The translations under genes were made by a program, and so were the position numbers. The notes under the pieces are model-generated. The model was given only the letters and a program-made list of their open reading frames with translations. It did not search any database and was not told the origin of the DNA. A stretch of 64,000 bases of DNA from Sciurus carolinensis (taxonomy: Eukaryota; Chordata; Mammalia; Rodentia; Sciuridae). This document shows positions 51,516 through 63,100 of this stretch, piece after piece. The stretch spans positions 57,113,268-57,177,267 of the forward strand of contig NC_062213.1 in the NCBI RefSeq assembly GCF_902686445.1, in the 5' to 3' direction. Numbering within the stretch: the stretch's first letter is position 1; every line of letters begins with the position of its first letter.

Positions 51516-52644
51516 AATTCAATGAAGCAGGAGTTTATTCAGGGGATCAAGGGCTTAGAAAGATTTAGGAAAGCTAAAGTAAAAAGACCCTACCAAGGAT
51601 CTTATTCCCTACCAAAATTAAAGCAACAGTAACAAAACTATGAATTTGACCTGCTTAATTGATATTTCCTGGTGCTTTTATAGATTCAATATTATGAGAT
51701 TTCTTTGAAATTTGCAAACTTTTTTTAAATTTTGCATTTGGATACTGATCTTCATGACTATTGGAAATTTTCAATTTTGATGTTTTGTTTTGATTTGGTT
51801 TGGCTGAGTTTGGATTTTATTTTAAATTTGCTAATTTAAATATGGTTGTTATTGAAGAATGCCTGCAAAACACCTCTAGTCCCATTCATTAGATCATTCT
51901 TGAATGATTAATGCACAGTACATGCAATAATATTTTGCTTCATTTTGTATATTGAGTATGCCTCATTTTAAGCCAAAAGAGCATGAAAATAAAGAGAAAA
52001 ACATATATACTGAAAAATTTAAAAATGTAAATCCATTAGATGACTACGTAGAAACATATTTGTATTTGGTAAATGGTCCTAATTTCATAGAATTTAATTT
52101 AGAATTGAAAAGTTATAATCTGGGTTAATTTAGAATTAGAATCAAAATGATCCTACTTATCCAATCTAGATAAAAGTTTAAGGTCTCAGAGAATGAAAAC
52201 AATATATGATATCATTTTGGACAAAAAAAACCCACAAAAAATAGGAAATAGAAAATTTTATATTTAACTGATTTGAGTAATAACTTACCAAGGAAGATCA
52301 AAACACTAATTGGCCATAAAAAAATCTAATAAAGAGAAATGAGAAGAAAAACTTGGGGTTAATTAGGGAGAATTGCTGACATGGTAAAAGGAACAAGAAT
52401 AGCAAAGCATACAGCCACCATTTAATAGGACATGTTACTCAAGATATATATGACATTCTACTCCCTTGTTTGAAGAAATCATTGTCTGACATACCATACT
52501 CAATGACTTAGTATTTTAGTCTCTTGACAATTTTCGTGTTCATGTGAATGGTAGTTCCAGTCTTTTGGAATGTTAGTTAATTGGCACAGAGCAATATGAC
52601 CAATATCCCAGGAACTCAGGGAGGTACAAGATCATTCTAGATTG

Positions 52645-52852
52645 TTATTTATCTATTTATTTAATCATTTATTTTTATGGTACTGATAATTGAACCCAGA
52701 GGCACTCTACCACTGAGTTACAGTACCCCAGCCCTTCTTAAAATGTAATTTTTAATTTGAGATAATTGCCTAGTCTGGCATCAAACTTGTGATGCTCCCG
52801 TCTTAGCCTTCAGAATAGCTGGGATTACAGGCATGTACCACCACACCCCATT
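52645..52852 (-). repeat. dimeric B1-dID SINE, antisense
   Basis: (TTTA)n is followed by 'atggtactgataattgaacc', 'ctctaccactgagttacagt', then the 7SL half 'gctgggattacaggcatgta'. Confidence 0.9.
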
Positions 52853-53444
52853 TAGGTTGATGTTTGTTAATTTCATTACTGCTGCAATACATCTAATCAT
52901 TCCATGTCATATAGATGAGTTAATGGATGTACTAGGACTCCAAGGTAATAACAAATATGCTGGAACAAACCTGTTGGAAGGGGAAGCAGGTTGCACTAAT
53001 TTTCTAACCCAACAATAAATGGATTTTAAAAAGATGACCTTCCACATGGAAAAAATAGTTTAAATCTCTATTAAATATTAAATTTCGACATGTCAATGTC
53101 AGTCAGTAGTTGATATTGTAACATTCCTTGATGTTAACACAACATCGCTGAGACACTGATTCTCCATAAGAAAAGCAAGTCAAGACCTGTGCCTGTGATG
53201 TCTCTGTTTTCCACAGGTCATACTTGGATAAAGTCTGTAACTTGAAAGGCATTTTGTTGACTGCAGAGAATTTTAAGTTGAGTGAGATACAGTCACTGCT
53301 GTGTAAAAGCTCATAAGAATAACTCAATATCTTCACATAGTAAGTGCATAATATAAAGGGAATTTGTGCAGGTACTTAGGCAAGACATTTTTCCATTTAT
53401 TTCAAATACTATGCATGAAGAAAATTGTTGTAGGTAATTTCCTA

Positions 53445-53500
53445 CAAAGGCAGTGGTTAAGAGCATAGCTACTCTAAAATCTGGCATATAAAAGAAAGTT
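53445..53500 (+). repeat. MIR SINE, 5' part
   Basis: 'ggcagtggttaagagcatag' is the conserved MIR 5' end. The rest is lost. Confidence 0.65.
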
Positions 53501-53849
53501 TTGATCACCTATAACACACCATTGACATACAAAAGGGTCAGATGATGCAAACTGCATAAGCTATAACTGCTGCTCACTCAGATAAGCAACCTGGGAAATA
53601 TTAGATTTCTCTTTTAGACAAAACAATCCTTATTCCAACAATATACAAGTGATTTTCATAAGGATCATTTTAAAGAATATAAAATTAGGCACTGGATAGT
53701 GCACTCTTTTTTAAAATTATAAAGCTTAAGGACAAAAATTTTAAAAAGGACATAGAAATGAAGAGAATATAAGAAAAGAAAGTCAGCTATCTCTGGTTTC
53801 TTTGCCTCATTCTTTCCCACTTGGCCTGAACCTAATTTTGCGAATTAAT

Positions 53850-54400
53850 TCATAAGTATTCTCAAGTACTCCTTGATAACAAAAGTTTCCATCATGCCTT
53901 TTTCACCTTTCAAACCATTATACTATTCCTTTTGTCATTACTATACATCTTTAAAAAGTTGTCCCCTCTCACTTTATTTCCTTCTTCCCTCATCCTCCAT
54001 GAATCTATCTACACTGCTCTTCTCAAACTGTTGTCATGAGGACCATGGATAATCTCTGCTCTGGCAATTTTAGTGGACACACTTGTCAACATCTATCTTG
54101 CTCAACCTCTTTGTGACTTCTGGAAATACTAACTGCTTACTCTATTTTGAAATTCTGTCCTCCCTTGCCTTCTGAGGTGCTGACTTCTGACTTTGACTTT
54201 TCTGTCACTACTTGCCAGGAGGCACTTCTTTCCCCATCTACCCTGCAGTGCTGTATCTTAAGTTTCCTCCAGGCATAATTTTTCTCGTTCTAAAATGCAA
54301 GTTGAGTAATTTCATTCATTTTCATGACTCTGGCCATCACCAATATGCTGACCTATACACCTCCAACAGAGTTCCTGACAGTCTGACATGGCCATTTTGA
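53850..54400 (+). repeat. L2 LINE relic
   Basis: 'ctacactgctcttctcaaac', 'gtggacacacttgtcaacat', 'gccaggaggcacttctttcc' and 'accaatatgctgacctatac' follow the order of the L2 reverse transcriptase region. Confidence 0.6.
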
Positions 54401-54404
54401 TTAA

Positions 54405-56405
54405 GCCATAAGAATACACCTTTCATTTTGACTCTTATAATGCTCAAAACAGACAGTCTGATCCTATAGCTGAATTTTGTTCCATAAAACTAAGTATGAT
54501 TATTTTTGAACTCTCTAGTAAGTCTTCCAGAGACAAATAGTTCATAGAAAGTTTTGATGCAGCTTTAACAATGAAACTCCAATTCCTATTATGAAGCTAG
54601 CAAACTCTTTGACAAAACTAGCCCAATCCAAGTTGAATATAAAGAACAAACATACCCTGATTATGAGTACAATTGCAAAATGCCAATATTAGCAATTTAA
54701 ATTTAGCATTATGTTAAATGTATGGTTCGTTCAGTAATGCAAAAAGAAAAAAACATGACCATGTAAATAGATGCCCAGTAGTCACTTTATAAAATTCAAC
54801 ATTGTCTCCCAAGCTCAGACATGGAAATCAAACAGAGCAGATCTAGATTAAAGGTAATTCACTCTTATAGTTGTTTTGTTTCCATTGAACAGGTGAATTA
54901 AATTTTGGATCCTTATTTCACTACAAAATGAATTTAAATTATCTTAAATCTCTGGTTAAAAAAATAACATATTATCCTTTCCTTTTCATACATTTATCAT
55001 TCTTGGAATTACACAGACTGAAGCCACCTTAAAGACATGCATTGCTATTTATAAGGTGTAACAACATTTGTAGAGTGCATGACCAGTTACAGAATTTTTA
55101 AGACCCAGAGGAAAATGAAAATAAGAGTCCCCTTGTTCAAAAATAATTAAGAATTTCAACACAATGACAGCACAGCAGTAAGCAAAACATGGGTCCTTCA
55201 AAACATAGTACCCTGTGGAACTACATAGATCCCATGCCCCTAACATTGTCTTTGTGTGTGCATGCCTGTATACACACATGTATTTGAAACAAGTTTAATA
55301 TTTTTCTTGAAAAATTAAATCACAGGAACTTCAGAAAACATCCATGCTTAGTATACTATATGGAATTCAGAGTCCAGCCTACAAGGAATAGTCATATTAA
55401 GTTGGACAATATGGTACAGTTAATAGGAAAATATTTTCAGGTTAAAAATAATTGACCATTTGGACTGAAGATTGTAGAACGTTAAAAGAAACACTGGTTA
55501 CTAACATACAACAATTTTCTCTTCAGGCTGACATCATATAATTTCATTTCAATATTTTTCTATTATAAGAATATTATCTTCCCTTATAATATTTATTGAA
55601 AATAATTCATAAAATTTATATTTGTCTCTTTTTTGGTTTTTCTGCACAATTCATTGGTTCTATGAGTAAGCATAATAACTGCTCCATTTCTTTAATCATA
55701 AATCATTAGCAATTTAAAAATTTATAAAACCCTTTATCCTTGCCCATCTGTGAGATAAAAAAAATTTAATTCAGTTTATCAAGAAAAATAGCTAATTTAA
55801 GACTTTGGGAATTTTTTCCACTGATACTAATTTTGTCATAGAATTGTCTATAATTTGACGTAGTTAAAAGGTGCACCTATTAATATAATCATAAAAAGTC
55901 CAAATGCTTTCAGAATATTCTCTTTAAAAGACAGAGTCCAGTGATGAATTTACTCTCTCCTGGAGTTCTAAATAATTTTCCCCCAAAATTTGCTTATGCA
56001 AAGGCCCTTATTCTGCCAGGTTTTATGGTGATTGCATCAAAAAGGAAGACGGATTTCCTCCTGGGCAAGTTGTTGATGGAAGCTCTTTTACTCTGTCCCT
56101 GAAAAGTTAGAAAACAGAAGAAGGGAAAGAAAAAAGTGCAGGCCATGAGCCATTACATGCCTCCATGCTTCCGTTAGAGATTTAAATAACTAATCACCAA
56201 CACAGGCATGTTTAGTTATAGAATTTATCTTTAACAGTCACTCTAGCCTCATCTTTCCCTTCTACCTATTGCCCATTTAGGTGCCAATAAAATGGGAATA
56301 GTTGGCTTTTCCCATTCCATTCTGTCTCCTGGTCTCATTTGTTTCCCTTTTACTATTCCACTTTTCTTCTATTTACTTTCTACCTTCACATACATTCTCT
56401 TTTAT
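54405..56405. other. intergenic block, nothing recognised
   Basis: AT-rich with no recognisable element. Open frames are 76 codons or fewer. Confidence 0.6.
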
Positions 56406-56411
56406 TGTCCT

Positions 56412-56558
56412 AATTTTGCTAGGCAAACTCTGGCATATTACTTAAGGAAGTCTCTGATCCCACCTCTGTGAATTGCAAATAAGAAAATGTTCTACCTCAC
56501 CGGAAGTTTTGCATGGGACAATATATGTAAAATGCTTAGCACAATATTGGTACAGAAC
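56412..56558 (+). repeat. partial MIR, duplicate copy A
   Basis: About 88% identical to 57,299-57,445 over 147 bases. It has the MIR 3' half but not the flanking MIR ends that copy B has, so it looks like the derived copy. Confidence 0.85.
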
Positions 56559-56689
56559 GATCTTCATGCCATCATTCTCTCTCATGCTATCACTTAGTAA
56601 TACTGAATGCCAACCATGACTACACACTGTTTTAAATGGAAGCAAGCTTGCCTGGGCATAGGGAAGAAAAGGTCCATATATTGCAGCAT

Positions 56690-56965
56690 AGTGAGGATGA
56701 AATGGGTACCAGGGAGGGTGGTAGGACCTAGATCACACAAGGCCTTGAGGACCTGGTACACAGTGGGAAGTGGCCCCAGGGTGAGAAGTGCAACCAGATA
56801 TCATGCTCCTCTGAGCAGAATGAAGGGGTAGTGGGAGAGAGGGAAAACTGGAAGATTCCTTAGACAGCTTCTGTAGTCAGCTGGCAGGGTTTATTTTGGA
56901 GGTGGCACTGATAGGACTTGCCAATGTGGGAAAAAAGACTACTAGAGGAATCAAAAGATCCAAAT
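56690..56965 (-). repeat. L2 LINE relic, antisense
   Basis: 'acaaggccttgaggacctgg', 'tttattttggaggtggcact', 'gataggacttgccaatgtgg' and 'tttcaggcttgagtcactg' are reverse complements of L2 blocks. Confidence 0.65.
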
Positions 56966-56999
56966 TTCAGGCTTGAGTCACTGTTCCTCACTCTCTAAT

Positions 57000-57260
57000 T
57001 CATTGTTTCTTTATCTCCTTCTCCTTCCTCTTGGTCTCTTTTCCTTGCTACACTATTACAGAATCTGGAATGCTCTTTACCAACTCCAAGTTCATTACTG
57101 TTCAGGTGTTGATTTAGAAGTCACAACTCCAGAAACCTTTCCTGAGTTCCCCACTGTGGGACAGGGTCACACCCACATGATGTCATCATCCTTCCAGCAT
57201 CAATTTCTATATAATTTGTACTATTTGCAAGGTCTTCCTTCTAACACAAGCATTCCAGGC
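57000..57260 (+). repeat. L2 LINE 3' fragment
   Basis: 'agaatctggaatgctcttta', 'cagaaacctttcctgagttc' and 'tcaatttctatataatttgt' follow the L2 3' region. Confidence 0.6.
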
Positions 57261-57267
57261 ATGGACT

Positions 57268-57475
57268 TTGGAGCCAGAATATAGCAGTTTTTTGTCTTAA
57301 TTCTGCTAAGTAAACTCTGGCATATTACTTAAGGAAGTCTCTGATTTGCATGTGTAAAGTGCAAATAAGAGAATGTTCTACCTCATAGAAAGTTTTGCAT
57401 GGGACAATATATGTAAAATGCTTAGCACAATATTGGCACAGAGCATATGCTAAATAAACAATAATTTATTATCTC
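57268..57475 (+). repeat. MIR SINE, near full length (copy B)
   Basis: 'ggactttggagccagaatat', 'ctggcatattacttaaggaa', 'gttctacctcatagaaagtt' and the tail 'gcacagagcatatgctaaat' match MIR in order. Its 3' half is duplicated at 56.4 kb. Confidence 0.8.
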
Positions 57476-57723
57476 TGTTGTTACTGGTTTGCATTACCCA
57501 CCTTCATCTAAGCAGGATTTCTGCAGAGTATCAGAAACAAAACTAAAGTAGAAAATGCTTAGGTAATTCAGGTCTTAGAAAACATTATCTCCTCAGTGAC
57601 ACACAGACGAAATGGATAGTTGGATTTATTAGCCATCCATGTCGGATACACATGTGGAAGTCATCGTTACAGTAATTTTCCACATTCTCTACTTAATTTG
57701 GGCTTTGATTTTCTAAAAATAGC

Positions 57724-57880
57724 ACTTACCTACCAGATTAGGTGGGGCCACAGAATTACTTTTCCTTAAGATCCCACCTGAGCAGGTGCATGCACAGAAG
57801 ACAGAGAAAGAAACTAATTAGAGAGGTTGGAGGGGCAGAGGGCGTGACCCTCTTAATCATTCTTCACTTCCTTTTTTTTA
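57724..57880 (-). other. candidate divergent exon ending in consensus donor
   Basis: On the minus strand TAG|GTAAGTGC occurs, with GTAAGT at 57,729-57,724. It lies about 150 bases from the IL7 promoter region, so a divergent transcript starting near 57.88 kb could use it. No frame or known RNA is recognised. A divergent IL7 antisense lncRNA has been described in human, which makes this plausible but unproven. Confidence 0.25.
57865..57872 (-). promoter_or_regulatory. ETS/PU.1-like site in IL7 promoter
   Basis: CACTTCCT followed by a T-run, which on the minus strand reads A-run-GGAAGTGAAG. That fits the PU.1 consensus and is one base from an ETS-IRF composite element (GGAANNGAAA). Motif match only. 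Confidence 0.4.
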
Positions 57881-57884
57881 TAAG
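57879..57884 (+). promoter_or_regulatory. TATA-like box upstream of IL7
   Basis: TATAAG preceded by a T-run at the left edge of the CpG island. It would place a start near 57,910. The human IL7 5' end as I recall it aligns near 57,972, so this box may serve a minor upstream start or be fortuitous. Confidence 0.35.
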
Positions 57885-58007
57885 ATGACTTGGCAACGTC
57901 TGTCACATCCGCGGCAGAAGCGGCGACGCCTCCTCGGTGGCGTCCTCTTGCAATTGCCCAGCTTTCGCCCAGCACATTTGTGGTTTCCGTGGACATATTA
58001 GCAACCA

Positions 58008-58079
58008 ATGGTTTTAGCTCTCGGTCGCCCAAGAGTTGCCAAGGCGGTTAGAAGTCATCTGAAAAGTCTTTTACCCTGA
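58008..58079 (+). other. uORF 1 in IL7 5' UTR (23 codons)
   Basis: ATG at 58,008 in context CCAATGG, stop TGA at 58,077-58,079. It is the first upstream ATG of exon 1 if transcription starts near 57,972. Confidence 0.75.
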
Positions 58080-58161
58080 ATCGCTCTGAATCAGAAGGCC
58101 ACCTGATTTCTCCTGCGGTACTTGGCAAGTTTGCACCTCCCTCTGGTCCTGGTCCAGGTGC

Positions 58162-58212
58162 ATGGAAAGCGCTAAGGAAGGACACGGGTGCCCAGCAGAG
58201 AGGAGATGGTAA
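58162..58212 (+). other. uORF 2 in IL7 5' UTR (16 codons)
   Basis: ATG at 58,162 with G at +4. Stop TAA at 58,210. Its end overlaps a further seven-codon uORF, 58,206-58,229, in another frame. Confidence 0.75.
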
Positions 58213-58265
58213 AGGCGTCCAGAGGATAAACCTAAAGATTGAACCTACAGACTAAGCTCAAAGAA

Positions 58266-58277
58266 GAAACTGAAAGT
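58266..58277 (+). promoter_or_regulatory. ISRE/IRF element in IL7 exon 1
   Basis: GAAACTGAAAGT fits the IRF half-site pair GAAANNGAAA. IRF-1/IRF-2 control of IL7 through an interferon-stimulated element is established in human epithelial cells. The same bases are present in the human 5' UTR as I recall it. The site lies within the transcribed region. Confidence 0.65.
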
Positions 58278-58304
58278 ACACTGCCGGCTGATCCTACGGA
58301 AGTT

Positions 58305-58337
58305 ATGGAAAAAGCAAAGCACAGAGCCAGGCTGTGA
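58305..58337 (+). other. uORF 4 in IL7 5' UTR (10 codons)
   Basis: ATG at 58,305 with G at +4, stop TGA ending at 58,337. The last base of the stop is the A of the next ATG (TGATG), a stop/start overlap that could allow reinitiation. Confidence 0.75.
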
Positions 58338-58510
58338 TGTGTGCCGCCCCTCCTGGGATGGATGAAACAACAGGCGCGGCGTGGGTGAAAGAAACCAGCT
58401 GCAGAGACTGGCCTGTTCAGCGCGGACTTGTGTCAACTCCGCGGAAGACCATGGTCCTGGGAGTGATTATGGGTGAGAGCGTGCTCCTGTTGCAGTTGTG
58501 GTCATCATGA
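58337..58510 (+). other. uORF 5 in IL7 5' UTR (57 codons)
   Basis: Longest upstream frame, ATG at 58,337 (G at -3) to TGA at 58,508-58,510. It contains in-frame ATGs at 58,358 and at 58,451, the latter in the strong context ACCATGG. A nested nine-codon frame (58,362-58,388) runs in another frame. Its stop ends 22 bases before the IL7 start codon. The peptide resembles nothing I know. Confidence 0.75.
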
Positions 58511-58532
58511 CTACGCCCGCCTCCTGCAGACA

Positions 58533-60141
58533 ATGTTCCATGGTAAGCGCTCTACTCCGGGGCGCACAAGTTCGCGCGCCAGGCGCGCCTGGGGACTCCC
58601 GGACGCGCTGCGATTCTCCCCACCCCCCCCCCCCTGCGCCAAGGCACGTCCGGGAATAGCCCGGCTTGCCCTTTGGACCTGCGGAGAACACTGCCTCTCC
58701 CATGGTTAGCCGCTACCAGCTCCTGAGTACAGTGGCCCATAGTCTTTTGCACCTGGGTTTGCTGTCCCTAGCAGACTGTGAAAAGCAGTTCCGACACCTA
58801 CCTTCTGTCCCGAGACTGAACGCTGCAACCTCCACGCCGCTCAGCGGTGACAACTTGCAGCCAGATCTCAGAGGTAGTCAGTGACTTCCAGTGACAGTCT
58901 GTCCCTAACCAGCGTTGCCCTGGGCGAGCACTGAGCCAAACCAGCCATACCCGTGCTCCAGGCAGCGCCAAGTTACTCACAGGCAGCCTGGGTTCAACGA
59001 GTAGCTGGACTCTTGCAGCCCCGAACTTCTCACAGAACTGAAAGCGAAGCTCCCTGGGGACGCGCTTTTAAGCCCCAAGGGACTGGTCTCTGTAAAACCC
59101 CGTTTTTCCCCCTCAGTAAGACTGGGAGTTTCCATCTGGGGCTGTACCTTGCGCTGTTTTCTGGGAACCCACGTCCCAGGATTTGCATTGAGAAAAGCCA
59201 GACTTTGCTTTGTCTTACGTGCTCGATCCTTGATGGAAGCAGGATTAAATAGGCATGCTTCTAAATTCTAAACCCCTGAAGATATCTGATATATTTTATT
59301 TCCGCGTAATAAGGATTTAAAATGGACAAGGACAGAATTAACGTGGGTTGGATCCTATTGACAGCCTTGTGATCAGTGTAAGGGGCTAACCATAAAAAAA
59401 TTTTAAATGTTGGAAGAAAACAGGAGAAGGAGATGTGAGGGGAGAGGATCTGCTTAGGGAAATTGGAATGTTTTACTGTTTTACTTAAGTTAGAAAACCT
59501 GTGCGAGATAGAGAGCCAGCCTTCTGCTCTTCCTTTTGATGGTCTGTGCACTTCCCTGACTACTCTGTTCATTTCCCCTCTCATAGATATTTAAAAACCT
59601 AGAATTGACATAACTGGGAGCAACAGCTCAGTAACAAAATAAAGTGGGGAGGGAAAGCATGAGAGAATATCCAAGACCATTATGGATTTGTTAGGGAAGG
59701 CCTCCAGAAGTTTAAATGTAGAATTAGAAATGGAACTATATTTGTGTTTTCTATGCAATGCCCTTGGTTTCTCCTGCAATCACCTCTTTCTGGTTCTTTC
59801 CTAATTCTAATCCTTGTACTACCTCTGATCTAAAGTAGAGACATAAAAAGAGAAAAGAAACTCAGAGTGTATATTTTAGTACGGAACCTTTATTTCCTGA
59901 TGGACTTCTACCATCAAGACTGCATAGGAATACTGTTTACATCTGTTTCTTTTGAGAGGTGAAGTAGATAAGCCCAATGTGGTGACGCCCACCTGTAATC
60001 CCAGCCATTTAGGAGGCTGAAGCAGGAGGACTACTGAGTTCAAGGCCAGCCTGGGCAATTTAGGGAGATCCTGTCTCAAAATAGAAACCTTTAAAAGGAC
60101 TGGAGATACAGCTCAATGGTAAAGGGTTCAAACCTCAGTAC

Positions 60142-60185
<44 letters not shown>

Positions 60186-63100
60186 AAGGAAGAAAGAAAA
60201 CACACCTCAAGTTTCATTTGTCTTCTTACCTTTTTACTTCAGATCAGAGGAACTGCAAGTGTTAGAATCAGGGGAAAACCAGAAAGATGTGACTGCATTG
60301 GAACCAAGGGCATTGCAAAGAAAACATGGAAATGGCTCAATTTCTAAGTAGATGATGACTCACTATGTGATCCTCAACTATGCTATCTGGTTTGGGTGAT
60401 TTCTTCATATTTGAGGACAAAAAAAAATGGAATAGTAGAGAACCAAAAATGATTAGAAAATTACAAATGGCACCATTTCAGTGTTTAAATATCTTAAAAA
60501 TAGAAAAGGTTATTTTGTAGGACCAACTAACAGGTGTATTCACATTCATGTGCTGGGATTTTTTTTCTCCTAGTGTCACTCACATTACCTACTCAAATAA
60601 AAGCAAATATTTAGTGTCTTTTTCTCAGAAATAAGGGTATATGATACAGTTTCAGAGCTTGGCCAGAAATTACCTTTGTAAAGTTTATGCAGAAAAGGAA
60701 ATTGGTTCTTCTGCCTTCCTCTTAAATATATGTATGCCTTTTTTTAGGAAGTGGGGTGCCTCAGCAGCTAAAAGCTGAGTTTCTAGACTCCTTTACCTAA
60801 ACAGAACAGATTTGAATCTTGACTCTTACTAGGCACATTCTATTTAACTTTCTATGGGCCCTAGATTCTACACCTGTAAAATATAAATAATTTTTAAGTG
60901 TCTCATGAAATGTTTGGGAATTATATTCCCAGCGAAAAGAGGTCTGTGTAATAGGCTTTCAATCAACACTATTGGTCTTGAAGACTGATGATAAAAGCCT
61001 GGATTTGGAGGGCTGTAGGAAACTATTTATCTTCACTTTGACCCCATAACTTGAGCAGCTAAGAATTGAATGTATTGTTTGGCTTAAATTAAAAACCAAC
61101 AAGAATTTTTAAACCGCTATCATTCTGTTTAACCGAATTCCCTACTGGAAACAAATTCTCCAGTTTCAGTCCCTTCAGGAGATTTAAAGACAATTCCACA
61201 AGCCCACACTTGCCTTGCATTATTCCTTAGGGTTTGTCTTTTCTGTAATCCAATGAAAGGTTCAGGGGGAGGGGGAGGGGAGAGGCCTATGTAGTATGAA
61301 ACAGAGGCAAACAAAATAAAATAAAAGCTGAGTCCCTTGCCCATTGTGATAATGTCCAAAATCCCCTCAAGCCAGACAATCTTCATATATTACTTGAGTG
61401 TATAGTATGGAAGAAAAGATTTCAGTTGCAGGATAAATTGGATTATTAATGAGAGAGCTGGGAATCAATGAGATGTGGGTCTCAGATCTCATGTTTACAG
61501 AAATTATCCCCAAAGCAATTTCAAATCTAAAGAGTTTCTCTATTTGAAGGTCAGGTAAGATTTAGAATTAAGGGGCTTAAGAGCTGAAAAATATTTAAGA
61601 GATCATTTAGTCTAAAGTTTTCATTTAAAAAATCAGGTAGGTGAAGCCATTCAGTTAGTCCCAAAAGGCATATCAGGACAAAAGTCCCAGGTCTCTATAT
61701 TTCCAAAGGCTCATGGTTTGTTTGTCCTAGTGTGTGGAGCTGGCTTTTTCACAACAACTATGGCAACAGAAGACTCTCTTTACAGGCAAAGCAAATTATG
61801 TTTTAGAATTTAGAACTTGGTTGTAGCACTCCAAAGACTGAACAAAATGCCGTCCAATGAAGTAGGTTGATGTGAGTTCGGGGAGTAACTATGACTGAAA
61901 ATTGGAGTGAAGAGACAATGCTCATAGAAAATAAAACAGCCTCATTTTTAAGATATAAAATATGAACCTTTGAAATAACATTTATGTATAATGGTAAACA
62001 TATCTCCTTTTCACTCTAGCATTTAATTATTTTAGTATATTCTCCTTGAAGTTCATTCCAAATTATATGCTTTATAATTTTTCCTTTGTTGTCTGTTCCT
62101 CCTGAAAATGAAAAGAGAAATAAAAAGTCTGTTTCTAAATAATCCATACATATTCAATATAGGTCAGAATTAATTACCACTAATTAATAAGCAATTAATT
62201 ACTGCTTGAAGATCTTCAGAAGGAAGGAATGATAGTAAACACAAAAGGTGAAACTGAATAATATTATATGGAAGCAGTTTTAATGCAGAAGGCCAATGTA
62301 ATTACGTGTTATCAAAATACTATGGCCATTTCTGATCAAATTATAAGACAGTAAACTCAGATGAGCATCCAAATTTGACATCTACTACTTGTATGTTACA
62401 AAAAGACATTACTTGCAGGTAGGATCATAATCATTTGTCTCCTAAATGTGTTCTTGGTGAGGATGCATATAGATAGTTGGTATTGGATCTATGAATAGAT
62501 TTTGCCTCTCGCTCCTACATTTTATGTCATATGTCAGTCATATGAAGATGAGAAGTATGATTTATATGTGTTCCCATAACTGTTGCCCAGTCTACTTTCT
62601 GTATTTGTAAAAATATCAGTCACTAAGAGCATGATTTATTAGGGAATGTTACTGATTTTTTAAGACTAAAAATAATATAATACAGTTATTGGAAATTTTA
62701 TGATATCCTTAGCAGTTTTTAGGCAGTTGCCACAATAGTTCTTTGGACTGAAGGAATGTCAATTGTACTCTTAATTAAGGAAGGTACACATGTGGAAATG
62801 CCTTGCACTGAACAAGTACAATTAAAGTTCATTTGTAAAACTCACAAGAAGTTTATTGTCAACATAACTCAGAGTTCACAGAACAATGCAAACAAGACAC
62901 TATGGCAGGCTGGTGAAAAAATACATCAGATTTAATATTTCTGGACATTACTGAATTTCCATTTAGTGTATTTTTACTGCCCCAAATCATACCATTAATA
63001 ATTTCATTCCTTTTATTGTATAGTTGCTTCTATTTGGGAAGGCTTATCTAAAGCAGACAGACATAATGAGTTCACAGAGTGTGAATTTATTGGTTGGGTT

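Larger units (their letters stand above)
57972..58542 (+). other. IL7: IL7 exon 1 (5' UTR plus first 10 coding bases)
   Basis: The whole stretch follows the human IL7 5' UTR as I know it, for example 'gttgccaaggcggtta', 'gaaactgaaagtacactgc', 'atcctacggaagttatggaa', 'aactccgcggaagacca' and 'gtcatcatgactacgcccgc'. It ends ATGTTCCATG|GTAAGC, a consensus donor with GT at 58,543. The 5' limit is uncertain: near 57,972 by comparison with human, or near 57,910 if the TATA-like box is used. The UTR is over 500 bases, GC-rich and full of upstream ATGs, so translation of the cytokine is probably weak. Confidence 0.9.
57895..59110. promoter_or_regulatory. IL7: CpG island of the IL7 promoter and exon 1
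   Basis: The only CpG-rich stretch of the window. By eye about 15 CpGs lie in the first 200 bases and about 26 in 58,350-58,640, against near-absence elsewhere. It covers the IL7 promoter, exon 1 and the beginning of intron 1. A C-run of about 12 bases lies at 58,623-58,634. It is expected to be an unmethylated promoter region. Confidence 0.9.

Noticed and set aside
1..57800. CRISPR-like or regularly spaced direct repeats
   Set aside because: Repeats found are microsatellites, dispersed retroelements or single local duplications. None is regularly spaced, and the DNA is mammalian.
58467..58709. in-frame N-terminal extension of IL7 and island open frames on both strands
   Set aside because: The in-frame stretch upstream of ATG 58,533 contains no ATG, only a GTG at 58,473. 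The other frames follow from GC-rich composition and run into intron 1.
61263..61285. G-quadruplex in IL7 intron 1
   Set aside because: Only three G-runs of four or more are present, so the motif is incomplete on this strand.
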